Assembly (NCBI GenBank): GCA_902496375.1
Contig: CABVAS010000077.1
Span: 1-7,367, forward strand
Origin: an uncultured Collinsella sp.
GTDB lineage: Bacteria; Actinomycetota; Coriobacteriia; Coriobacteriales; Coriobacteriaceae
Length of the DNA: 7,367 bases
Direction: 5' to 3'
A program made the position numbers and the translations under genes. The notes under the pieces are model-generated. The model ran no database searches. It had not been told where the DNA came from and was given only the letters and a program-made list of their open reading frames with translations. The first letter of the stretch is position 1, and each line of letters opens with the position of its first letter. Below are positions 1 through 6,747 of this stretch, in pieces.

Positions 1-2680
1 CGGGGACCTCCACGTGGTAATGGGCGGAAATGTCAGAGAAGCTCGTGCGGAATGCCTCGACGAAATCGTTGTGTTCATTGGCGAAGCGCTGCTCGTCTGC
101 GTAGTTCTCGATGGGGCTTCTGGTCACGAGGCGCTCCACGAGACAACACAGGTGCACGTAGAGCCCCATGCTCACACGAGCGCCAATCACGTCTCCGGTG
201 AGCTGCTGGAGCCGCTCTGCGGCACTCTCGATTTCGCCGAAGAGCTTGTTGGGGTTAAGGATTGTGATGGACTCGACCACGTTCCTGAGGGTCATGTTCT
301 TGACGAGATTCTGGTGGAACGTGCGCAAGCTGTCAGCGTCGAGCAAGCGTGCGAAGGCGCGGTCTATCTGGGCCGTTCCTTCGCCGGCGATGAGTTCCTC
401 GAGCGAAATGAACGGGACTCCGTCGGCGTGCGGATTGTCCGTGCCGATGACCGAGCGCACGTTGTACTGGGAGAAGGCGGCATCCTCAGATCCGTTATTG
501 GCAAGCTGCCGCCAGTCAACGGCGACAAGCCGCGCGGGGGACTCGCCAGGCAGGCTCTGCGCCACGAGATCGCGGATCCGCGCAGCTGCGTCAAGTCCGC
601 CTTCGGAGCAGAAGACAATCGCGTCCGGTCGGGCGTTGCGCGCCACGATGTGATAATTACAGGTGCAAGCTGCCGCAGCATCGTCGAGAACCTCTCGCAC
701 GGAGCGACCCGCGATAAGTCCGGCGCCAACCTCCACCGCAAGGCCGGTAGAGGCGTTGTTGATGATGCCGAGCGTCATGCCGGAGGTGGATTCCATACTC
801 TTATAAATATCCTGGAGCGATCCCATGTCCACGAGGATGACGACCTCGTCTGCGTAGGAGAAGCGGTCGATGATTTGCTGAAGAGGAACAGCGACGTCCG
901 TAACCTTCTGGTCGTAGGGCATGTCGATGGCCTCGAAGACCCTCGTGTCAAGAATCCGATTGGCGGCGTCGGCGATGCTCGTGGCGGTCGAGTAGCCATG
1001 ACTGAGGACGATACCGACGCTCCGACGACGCTTAGACGGGTCGAGTGCGAGTGCCGCATGCGCAAGGACGAGCAGACACGTGAGATCGTCGAGTGCGATG
1101 CCGAGCGTGGCCTTGAGTTCATCAGCGATGCAGGCGCAGACAGTAACGGCAAAGCGGTTGCGCTGGGCCACGACGCCGCGCATGCCGGAAAGCTCGCTTG
1201 CATGGGAGCTCTTCCAACGCGAGAGGCTTGCGGGCGGCCACAGCTGGAGGCAGATGCCCTGGGCGATTAGATGCGAGCTCTTTCGGGACAAATCGATCGA
1301 GTAGAGTTCGTTCACGGAAGTGACGACGCTGTCGGCGATCTGCTCGTATGCGTCGGACTTCGAGCGGCCCGGGTTTTGCCCGAACGCCAGGTAGTCCTCG
1401 AGGTCGCGGGCTCGCTCCACCAGCTGAGCGCTGCACGCGCCCCCATCAAGCGTGCCTTCGCGATAGCTCTCGTATGGCTCCAGCATGGCGTCGAGTACAT
1501 GCCGTGCGCGGTCGTCCGCCTGGCTTTGGATACTCCGGGTGGTGTCGATGAGCTGCATGTCGTTCTCGCTGCGCTCGAGTGCGGAGCCGGCAAGGATTGC
1601 GGAGGGAAGCTGGTAGGTGCGAATCTCCAGGCTGTCACCCTTCGTGTCTAGATAGGCCTCGGCGCAACAGTTGGTGATGCAGTCGCGCAGGCCGCGTACG
1701 TTCTCCTCGAAGTTGGTGCCGGCGAGGGCTCGGAAGGCTCCGCGACTTATGAGGATGTCGCGTCCTATGCGTCGGCCCTCCTCCTTGAGGAAGTGGAGAG
1801 TCAGTTCCTCACGCTCCTCCTGGGTGCGCTCGCGCAGAGACGGCACCTGGGCGGACATGGGGATGCGACGCGTGAGGCTGCGGCACTCGGTACTGCCTGC
1901 CTCGTTTGAGGTGGCAAAGATAAGGCGCACAGCAGGGGCTGGCACAATGGCGCCCGCCTGTGCGGAGGCCCACTCCAAGAGCGCGTCCTGGGCAGCGGGT
2001 GAGAGGGCGTCGACGTCCTTGAGATAAACGATGCCGCCGCTCGCCCGATCTGCAGGCCCGCCATCTGCGCACAGGTCGTGAGTGAGCGCGCGGGCATCGT
2101 CTGCGTAATGCGAGCAGTCGATGCTCACAAGCTTGGCTTCCTGCTGCAGGACGCCGACGTTCTTGCCGTATTCGAGGGCAAGTTCGGCGAGTAGACCCTT
2201 GCCGGTTCCCGAGGCGCCACAGAGCAGGATGGGCAGGCCAGCTGGCGGGTACTTGAGCGCGGCGCAGAGCTGGCTGATGCAGGGCGCAAGGCTCAGCTCG
2301 TGACCGATTGCGCGGTCGAAGTCGAGTCGCTCGCCGTTTCCGAGCGTGGCGAAGAGCTGCTCGACCGAAGGGTAGGTGCTACGCTCAATGCGAGACTGGA
2401 AGAAGCGTTCGAGGGAGCGGCGGTGGAAGTAGCACACCGGTCGTGCCCCTGCTTTCACCACGAGGCCAGCGCGCACGAGCTCGTTGAGATACTGACTTGC
2501 CAGGCTGCGCGAGATGGCGAGCGAGTCGGTTATAGATGCCGTGGTGAAGTGGTCGAGACGGTTCTGGATGCGCCCGCCCCGCGTGCTGCCAAGCTCGCGC
2601 GTGATGCGATCGAGGTAGGCAAGCAGGTCTTTCTGTGTCTCGGGGATGTTCTTGCGGCTGGTCCTCCTTTCGTCCCACAC
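1..2680 (-). CDS. LevR-type PTS-controlled transcriptional regulator (HTH / AAA+ / PRD / EIIA / EIIB / PRD), 3' end outside window
   Basis: One uninterrupted minus-strand frame of about 893 codons, cut by the left window edge. Numbered from GTG at 2680: a winged helix-turn-helix at about 10-80 (ISRSLASQYLNELVRAGLVV); an AAA+ domain at about 120-330 with Walker A GASGTGKG (155-162), sensor-I-like RLIFATSN and a RRIPM segment typical of LevR; a poorly conserved PRD1 (about 400-530); an EIIA-Man-like domain with candidate phospho-His 561 (VLSHGYSTA); an EIIB-Gat-like segment with Cys 691 (VFCSEGG); and PRD2 with His 843 (LYVHLCCLVERL). In this family PTS phosphorylation of the PRDs sets activity and the target is the neighbouring PTS operon. 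The AAA+ domain is odd: no GAFTGA motif lies between Cys189 and Gly215, and Walker B reads VYLKDV where LevR proteins usually have LFLDEV. The start is uncertain: ATG at 2755 lies inside a predicted -10 box, and a strong Shine-Dalgarno at 2670-2663 has no start codon after it. Family assignment is firm; sigma-54 dependence is doubtful. Confidence 0.93.
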   Translation of the reverse strand, partial: MWDERRTSRKNIPETQKDLLAYLDRITRELGSTRGGRIQNRLDHFTTASITDSLAISRSLASQYLNELVRAGLVVKAGARPVCYFHRRSLERFFQSRIERSTYPSVEQLFATLGNGERLDFDRAIGHELSLAPCISQLCAALKYPPAGLPILLCGASGTGKGLLAELALEYGKNVGVLQQEAKLVSIDCSHYADDARALTHDLCADGGPADRASGGIVYLKDVDALSPAAQDALLEWASAQAGAIVPAPAVRLIFATSNEAGSTECRSLTRRIPMSAQVPSLRERTQEEREELTLHFLKEEGRRIGRDILISRGAFRALAGTNFEENVRGLRDCITNCCAEAYLDTKGDSLEIRTYQLPSAILAGSALERSENDMQLIDTTRSIQSQADDRARHVLDAMLEPYESYREGTLDGGACSAQLVERARDLEDYLAFGQNPGRSKSDAYEQIADSVVTSVNELYSIDLSRKSSHLIAQGICLQLWPPASLSRWKSSHASELSGMRGVVAQRNRFAVTVCACIADELKATLGIALDDLTCLLVLAHAALALDPSKRRRSVGIVLSHGYSTATSIADAANRILDTRVFEAIDMPYDQKVTDVAVPLQQIIDRFSYADEVVILVDMGSLQDIYKSMESTSGMTLGIINNASTGLAVEVGAGLIAGRSVREVLDDAAAACTCNYHIVARNARPDAIVFCSEGGLDAAARIRDLVAQSLPGESPARLVAVDWRQLANNGSEDAAFSQYNVRSVIGTDNPHADGVPFISLEELIAGEGTAQIDRAFARLLDADSLRTFHQNLVKNMTLRNVVESITILNPNKLFGEIESAAERLQQLTGDVIGARVSMGLYVHLCCLVERLVTRSPIENYADEQRFANEHNDFVEAFRTSFSDISAHYHVEVP
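2663..2670 (-). promoter_or_regulatory. Strong Shine-Dalgarno inside the apparent regulator frame
   Basis: Minus strand AAAGGAGG is the best ribosome-binding match near the 5' end of the regulator gene and resembles the TAAGGAGG before the GH32 gene. No ATG, GTG or TTG follows within 20 bases in any frame; nine bases downstream of GGAGG the in-frame codon is AAG (2653-2651). The tandem AGG AGG codons and Arg-rich translation upstream suggest the DNA before it is untranslated. Initiation may be non-canonical, may use GTG 2680, or the start codon has been lost. Confidence 0.5.
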
Positions 2681-2753
2681 CTTACGGGCGGGGTGGTGCT
2701 CGGGACGGGTTGGCGCCCGCGTTTTGTCACGGGCACGTGAACTTCGGCACTCC

Positions 2754-2781
2754 ATGATACATCTGTAGTGACATATGGCAA
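2754..2781 (-). promoter_or_regulatory. Sigma-70-type promoter for the LevR-like regulator
   Basis: On the minus strand TTGCCA (2781-2776), a 16-base spacer and TATCAT (2759-2754) each match the -35/-10 consensus at five of six positions. Transcription would start near 2747, leaving a leader of about 65 bases before GTG 2680. The -10 box overlaps the in-frame ATG at 2755, which would therefore not be transcribed as a start codon. This AT-rich patch stands out in otherwise GC-rich DNA. It is prediction from sequence only. Confidence 0.55.
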
Positions 2782-2863
2782 CTTCTCGACACCTGCGCTC
2801 GACACAGCGAGCGGCAACAGCGCTGTCCGCCGAGCGCCTCACGGGCGTATCCCAACCGTAGGA

Positions 2864-3055
2864 GTGCGCTTTGCCACCTTTGACTGCCTCCCTGTCGGCA
2901 AGCGGCTCGCCGTTCGCTCCATCTCTGACCACATCGCTCGAATCGGCTCTGCCGCCGGCGCTGTGGTGGCCGTCGTGCCCGCAAAGGTCATCAAGCAGGC
3001 CGACGAGGTCACCGCGGGCAAGGTCTCCCTCGTCGACGCACTCAGGAATCTGTAG
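2864..3055 (+). CDS. Short reading frame of unknown function, possibly a 3' gene remnant
   Basis: A plus-strand frame ends at TAG 3053-3055 and encodes about 63 residues from GTG 2864. The same frame stays open up to GTG 2768 (95 residues), but that longer start overlaps the predicted regulator promoter and its first 30 residues look non-coding. The 2864-3055 part has coding-like third positions and ordinary protein composition, with a hydrophobic stretch AAGAVVAVVP followed by a charged C-terminus ending VSLVDALRNL. I recognise no family. No good Shine-Dalgarno or promoter precedes it, so it may be the tail of a degraded gene. It points against both neighbours and converges with the GH32 gene. 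Confidence 0.35.
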   Translation: MRFATFDCLPVGKRLAVRSISDHIARIGSAAGAVVAVVPAKVIKQADEVTAGKVSLVDALRNL

Positions 3056-3079
3056 GCGAGGCCCCTAAGGCCGCCTCGC
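3056..3079 (+). terminator. GC-rich hairpin immediately after the short ORF
   Basis: Arms GCGAGGC (3056-3062) and GCCTCGC (3073-3079) pair perfectly around a 10-base loop, directly after the stop codon of the short plus-strand ORF. No T-run follows, so it is a weak or imperfect intrinsic terminator on either strand. It lies between convergent genes and could act on both. Confidence 0.3.
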
Positions 3080-3121
3080 TGTCGGCAGCCCGGGGCCATG
3101 TGCCATCAGGGCACAGGACGA

Positions 3122-3161
3122 GTCCGGTCGCCGGAATGCGGCCGGACCCGTTGTTCGCGTG
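3122..3161 (+). terminator. Hairpin with T-rich tail downstream of the short ORF and GH32 gene
   Basis: Arms 3122-3131 (GTCCGGTCGC) and 3138-3147 (GCGGCCGGAC) pair over ten positions with one T-G wobble around a six-base loop. On the plus strand the stem is followed by a moderately T-rich stretch (TTGTTC, then TTTT from about 3162). Smaller stems lie on either side, at 3099-3115 (TGTGCC/GGCACA) and 3175-3188 (GTCGC/GCGAC). The cluster probably ends transcription between the convergent GH32 gene and short ORF. A related element lies upstream of the PTS operon at 7306-7339. Confidence 0.35.
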
Positions 3162-3201
3162 TTTTGCTGGGGGAGTCGCTGTGGCGACGAGGTTCACTGG
3201 C

Positions 3202-4638
3202 TTACTTTTCCTGTTCGCGCAGCCCCTTCGCCAAGGCTATGTTGGACAGTTTGAGTTCGCCATTCGTTACCGTAACAGCAAGCGAGTGGCCGAACTTCTC
3301 GCAGACGCGTGTCGTGAGTGCGGTACCGTCGAGGTAGAGGACGAGGATGTTGTCGTCAACGATGAGCTGCAGGTGGTAAGAACGCCCGGACTCGAGCCAG
3401 ACTGGCCTCCAAAGCCCCTTATCCATTACGCGGAACCACTTGTAACAGGGGCTCTTGTCGAACGAGAGCCGATTCGCGTCGAGGTCGAAGCGGTATTCGT
3501 ACGACTCGTCGGTCTCGAGATTCTTGTAGGCTCGAATTGAGAAGTCGCAAGCGTCCCTGAACGTCACGTCTGCCTCGAAGCAGAAGATCTCGCCTGCGTT
3601 TTCGGTGATTACGCACTCCGTTCGTTCGTGGTCTCCGCGAAGCTCGATATCCGGGACGGCATCAGGGCACTCGAACGCATCCTTTATGCTTTGGGGAGGG
3701 CGAACGCCGAGGGTGCCATTGGGGCGCTGGTACACCTCATGGGGCATAAACGAGCCACCCCAAAGCCAGTTGGCCCGGTCATCGTCGTTCTCGCGCGTGG
3801 GGACCCAGCCGGACAGAATCCTGCGCGATCCGTCGAAGGCGGTCCGTCCGGCGTAATACGCCCTCCCGTCGAAGGCGTCATCTCTCGGCTTCTCCCACGG
3901 ACCGTAGAGATCGCGGCTCATGCGGTAGACGATCTTGTTCTCGTCGCTGTACTCAGAGTAGACCAGGTACCACCAATCGCCAATTTTAAAAATGTCTGGC
4001 ATTTCGAACATGGTGTAGAGGCCGGGGGCCCAGAAGTCGCCCTTGAACTGCCAGTGCTCGAGGTCCTTCGACGTAAAGTGAACGAGCCTGCCAGTTTGGA
4101 GGGTTTTGGAGGGGTCGTCTCCCTTACGCGTGCCCAGTACGAGGAGGTATTCCTTCCGGTCGTCATCCCATATTACGAAAGGGTCGCGCCAGTTGCGCCC
4201 ATCGTATCCTGGCTGAGGCGTGAGCTCTACTGCAACGCCCGTCTTTTTCCACGTCGCATAATCATCCGAGCAGGCCTTCGCCTGCATGAGCACCTGGGAC
4301 GTTTTGCCTTCTCGCAGGTAGTTGCGGTTGAACCCGGTATAGAAAGCGCGTACCTCCCCTTTTGCCTCGTAAACGGTTCCGGCGTAGATGAACTGGTCTT
4401 GGTCGTCTTCTCCGCCGTGGGGGATCGCCGTTCCGTGTTCCTGGTACGTCACGAAGTCCTGGGTGGTCGCGAGCGACCACCCAAAGGGCTGTCCTTCGGC
4501 AAGCGGAGCGGGGTCGCGCGTGTCACGCTGGTGGTATAGATAGAACGTGCCGTCCTTGCCGAAGGGCATGACGTCTCCCACCCACACGTCCTTCGGTTGG
4601 TAGAACAGGTGCTGGTTATTGGTCGGGACTTTGCGCAT
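3202..4638 (-). CDS. GH32 family beta-fructosidase, intracellular
   Basis: The 478-residue product is a glycoside hydrolase family 32 enzyme, which hydrolyses terminal beta-fructosyl bonds in sucrose, fructo-oligosaccharides or fructans. A five-bladed propeller fills about residues 1-320 and a beta-sandwich about 340-475. Asp22 in WVGDVMPF aligns with the nucleophile of the usual WMNDPNG box, RDP at 151-153 is the transition-state-stabilising motif, and Glu212 in FEMPDIF aligns with the acid/base Glu of the ECPD box. Both the first and third boxes are variants. There is no signal peptide or anchor, so it acts in the cytoplasm, unlike B. subtilis SacC. Length is close to sucrose-6-phosphate hydrolases (ScrB). 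ATG follows a strong TAAGGAGG, and the gene starts 29 bases after EIIA, so it belongs to the PTS operon and presumably cleaves what the PTS imports. GH32 membership is certain; exact substrate (sucrose-6-phosphate, kestose, levan or inulin oligomers) is not. Confidence 0.95.
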   Translation of the reverse strand: MRKVPTNNQHLFYQPKDVWVGDVMPFGKDGTFYLYHQRDTRDPAPLAEGQPFGWSLATTQDFVTYQEHGTAIPHGGEDDQDQFIYAGTVYEAKGEVRAFYTGFNRNYLREGKTSQVLMQAKACSDDYATWKKTGVAVELTPQPGYDGRNWRDPFVIWDDDRKEYLLVLGTRKGDDPSKTLQTGRLVHFTSKDLEHWQFKGDFWAPGLYTMFEMPDIFKIGDWWYLVYSEYSDENKIVYRMSRDLYGPWEKPRDDAFDGRAYYAGRTAFDGSRRILSGWVPTRENDDDRANWLWGGSFMPHEVYQRPNGTLGVRPPQSIKDAFECPDAVPDIELRGDHERTECVITENAGEIFCFEADVTFRDACDFSIRAYKNLETDESYEYRFDLDANRLSFDKSPCYKWFRVMDKGLWRPVWLESGRSYHLQLIVDDNILVLYLDGTALTTRVCEKFGHSLAVTVTNGELKLSNIALAKGLREQEK

Positions 4639-4667
4639 GTCTCGTCCTCCTTACTGTCGCGTCTTTC

Positions 4668-5072
4668 CTATTCGTCTTCTTCGTCAACGTCCGGAGTAAG
4701 ATCTCCGAGGTAGACGAGCTGCTCTTTGGCTTGGGTGACGACATGCCTCACCACATCGGGAGTAAGCTGTCCGGCGTGGAGCGAGAGCTCGAGGGCCACG
4801 GGAAGGTTTACGCCGGTCACTATGAACGCGCCTCGCGGAGCCGAGCAGGCTACGAGCTGGTTTACGCTGCCCTGAAGGATGTCGGTGAGAACGAGGGTCT
4901 CGTCATCTTCGGCGATGCCCTCGAATGCGCTGGCGAGCTTCTCCTCGAGCGGGGTTTCGTCTGTAAACGCGCAGACAACCCTGATGTCGTGCCCCGGTCC
5001 TATGATGGCCTTGAGCGTGTCTCCGAGTCCGGCTGCCAGGCCGTAGTGCGATGCAATGATGATGTGCCTCAT
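4668..5072 (-). CDS. PTS mannose/fructose-family EIIA component
   Basis: This 134-residue cytoplasmic protein matches the EIIA-Man fold family, which takes phosphate from HPr on a histidine and passes it to EIIB. The N-terminus MRHIIIASHYGLAAGLGDTL carries the expected phospho-His at position 9, and LTDILQGSVNQ at about 62-72 matches the conserved TD..GS..N block. Usual EIIA-Man domains are about 130-140 residues, so it is a complete stand-alone domain, not fused to EIIB. The C-terminus is strongly acidic (DVDEEDE). ATG is preceded by AAAGGA at good spacing. It lies 33 bases after EIID and 29 before GH32. In lev-type operons EIIA is normally first; here it is fourth. Confidence 0.95.
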   Translation of the reverse strand: MRHIIIASHYGLAAGLGDTLKAIIGPGHDIRVVCAFTDETPLEEKLASAFEGIAEDDETLVLTDILQGSVNQLVACSAPRGAFIVTGVNLPVALELSLHAGQLTPDVVRHVVTQAKEQLVYLGDLTPDVDEEDE

Positions 5073-5094
5073 AATGCGTCCTTTGTGGGTTGGT

Positions 5095-5109
5095 CTAGCC
5101 CTAGGCTAG
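5095..5109 (-). other. Small intercistronic hairpin between EIID and EIIA
   Basis: A perfect 6-bp stem CTAGCC/GGCTAG with a 3-base loop overlaps the EIID stop codon and lies 23 bases before the EIIA start. There is no T-run, so it is not an obvious terminator. It could affect RNA processing or the relative yield of EIID and EIIA, or be chance. Confidence 0.3.
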
Positions 5110-5966
5110 GCAGCAAGAATGCCGAAAGCCGCGCACACCCACGAGATGATGAGGATGCCGAGGACAATCTTGTTGATGCTGACCTTGCGCTTGACGAGGG
5201 CGTAGACGATGGCTGTGGCTATTACGGGCAGCATGCCGACCATGATTTGGTCGAGGATGCCCGTCTGGACGTCGAGCGTGACGTCACCCATGGTGAACGT
5301 GAGACCACACGAGACCTTGATGACGGTGGGGATGAGCGCACCGACGACCATCATGCCAAGTGCCGACGTCGACTCGGTGAAAACGGACATCTTCTCGGCA
5401 AGGGTCGTGAAGAGCTTGTCGCCGAACTTATAGCCTATGCGCCAGTCAAAGAGCTTCCATACGAAGATGGCGATGGCGACGGCGAGCCAGAGAAGCACGC
5501 CGACGGGGTTTCCCGCCTGTCCCATGTAGGCGGCGATGGAGCCGAAGATGGTGGGAATGAGGATGGCGAAGATCGTATCGCCGACTCCTGAGAGGGAGCC
5601 CATGAGGCCAATCTTAAGGTCTTGGACCGCGTCGATGGCGTCATTGTGCCCCTTGTCCTCCAAGGCTAGGCCGGCGCCGAGGAGCAGTCCGCTTACCTGG
5701 GGAGTCGCATTGTAATAGCGATAGGTGCTCAGAAGTGACCTGCGGTAGCCCTCCTCGTCTCCTGCATAGATCTTGCGCAGGGCGGGTTCGGTTGCGAACA
5801 TGACCGCCGGGGCACACTGGGACTCATAGTTATAGATGGACGCGCCGAGCATCCAGCGGCGGCCGCAACGGTCGAGATCGGAAACGGTGAGGACTGGCTG
5901 GTACGTTCCGTCTGCCAGGCGGGTTGGCGCTTCGTTTGCCTTGGTGGCGTTAACTTCGTTACTCAT
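5106..5966 (-). CDS. PTS mannose-family EIID membrane component
   Basis: The 286-residue protein is the EIID subunit, which pairs with EIIC to form the sugar channel. Evidence is the block NATPQVSGLLLGAGLALED at about 86-104 and the signature LMGSLSGVGDTIF at 121-133, followed by hydrophobic segments at about 131-150, 153-171, 200-220, 240-257 and 265-284. The N-terminus carries about 25 extra hydrophilic residues, and the segment NYESQCAPAVMFATEPALRKIY differs from the usual GY-Y-M-P-LKKLY pattern, so it belongs to a diverged subgroup. Its ATG overlaps the EIIC stop by eight bases (ATGAGTAA), indicating translational coupling. Confidence 0.95.
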   Translation of the reverse strand: MSNEVNATKANEAPTRLADGTYQPVLTVSDLDRCGRRWMLGASIYNYESQCAPAVMFATEPALRKIYAGDEEGYRRSLLSTYRYYNATPQVSGLLLGAGLALEDKGHNDAIDAVQDLKIGLMGSLSGVGDTIFAILIPTIFGSIAAYMGQAGNPVGVLLWLAVAIAIFVWKLFDWRIGYKFGDKLFTTLAEKMSVFTESTSALGMMVVGALIPTVIKVSCGLTFTMGDVTLDVQTGILDQIMVGMLPVIATAIVYALVKRKVSINKIVLGILIISWVCAAFGILAA

Positions 5967-6732
5967 CTTCCAGACCTCCAGCGTCGAGGGCGTTTACGGA
6001 CGGATTGCTGTGCGACTTGTAGTACTCGATGGCCGCGGCGGCACCGAGCAGGGCAATGGGGAGAATGCTTATCTGCAGGTAGGCGGCCAGAACGAAGCCA
6101 ACGATGGCGTAGGCGATGAATTTCTTCATTGGCATGAAGGACAGAAGCATCGCAAGGCCGACGACGGGGAGGATACCGGCGGCGATGGAGAGGCCGGTCG
6201 TGAACCAGGAGGGCATGACGGAGAGGAAAGCGTTGACGGCATCGGCGCCAAAGAGCAGTACGGCAAACGTGGGGATGGCCGCCGTAAGGCCATAGAAGAC
6301 CGGACCGAGGAAAAGTACGCTCTTCATCTGCGAGTACTTACCCTCTTCGGCAAAGCGCTGCGAGGTACGCCCGAGGAAGCCGTTTGCCGTCTTGGCGATG
6401 ACGTCGAGCTGAAGGCCGAGCATTCCGACTGCGATTCCGGCGGCAACGCCGACGCTCGCCTCCTGACCCGAGGTGATGGCAACGACGGCGCCAATGATGG
6501 CGGCAGTGGGATAGTCGGGGACGGAGGCTCCTCCCATGGCCGCCACGCCCAGGCTCATGAGTTGGACGATGGCGCCGACGGCGAGGCCGGTTACGGGGTC
6601 GCCGAGCGCAAGTCCGACGAACCATGCTGGCGTGACGGACATGTTCGTGAGAATTTGTCCCGCGTTCTTCTCGGCTCCGTAGATGAAGGCGATGAGTGTA
6701 ACGACGGCTATCTGGATGATGGATGGTGTCAT
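5959..6732 (-). CDS. PTS mannose-family EIIC membrane component
   Basis: The 257-residue hydrophobic protein is the EIIC subunit of a Man-family PTS. The segment GDPVTGLAVGAIVQLMSLG (44-62) followed by GGASVPD (67-73) is the characteristic EIIC-Man/Sor block. Hydrophobic segments run at about 5-20, 35-65, 76-112, 137-165, 178-200 and 205-237; the C-terminal tail is short and acidic. The length is normal for the family. ATG follows AAGGGAGTG, and the start lies 15 bases after the EIIB stop. It forms the membrane complex with EIID, encoded next. Confidence 0.96.
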   Translation of the reverse strand: MTPSIIQIAVVTLIAFIYGAEKNAGQILTNMSVTPAWFVGLALGDPVTGLAVGAIVQLMSLGVAAMGGASVPDYPTAAIIGAVVAITSGQEASVGVAAGIAVGMLGLQLDVIAKTANGFLGRTSQRFAEEGKYSQMKSVLFLGPVFYGLTAAIPTFAVLLFGADAVNAFLSVMPSWFTTGLSIAAGILPVVGLAMLLSFMPMKKFIAYAIVGFVLAAYLQISILPIALLGAAAAIEYYKSHSNPSVNALDAGGLEDE

Positions 6733-6747
6733 AAGTTCACTCCCTTG

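Noticed and set aside
14..1270. 418-codon open frame on the plus strand
   Set aside because: It lies antisense to the EIIA/EIIB/PRD2 part of the LevR-like gene, whose minus-strand translation shows recognisable domain motifs. Long antisense frames are expected at this GC content.
1..2680. Frameshifted or broken regulator gene
   Set aside because: I suspected a break because several short minus-strand frames overlap here, but a continuous translation from 2755 to base 1 stays in one frame with all LevR domains in order.
3628..4539. 303-codon plus-strand open frame
   Set aside because: Antisense to the GH32 gene, with no family features in its translation.
4731..5591. 286-codon plus-strand open frame
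   Set aside because: Antisense across EIIA and EIID; highly charged, Asp/Gly/Glu-rich translation typical of an antisense shadow of membrane-protein codons.
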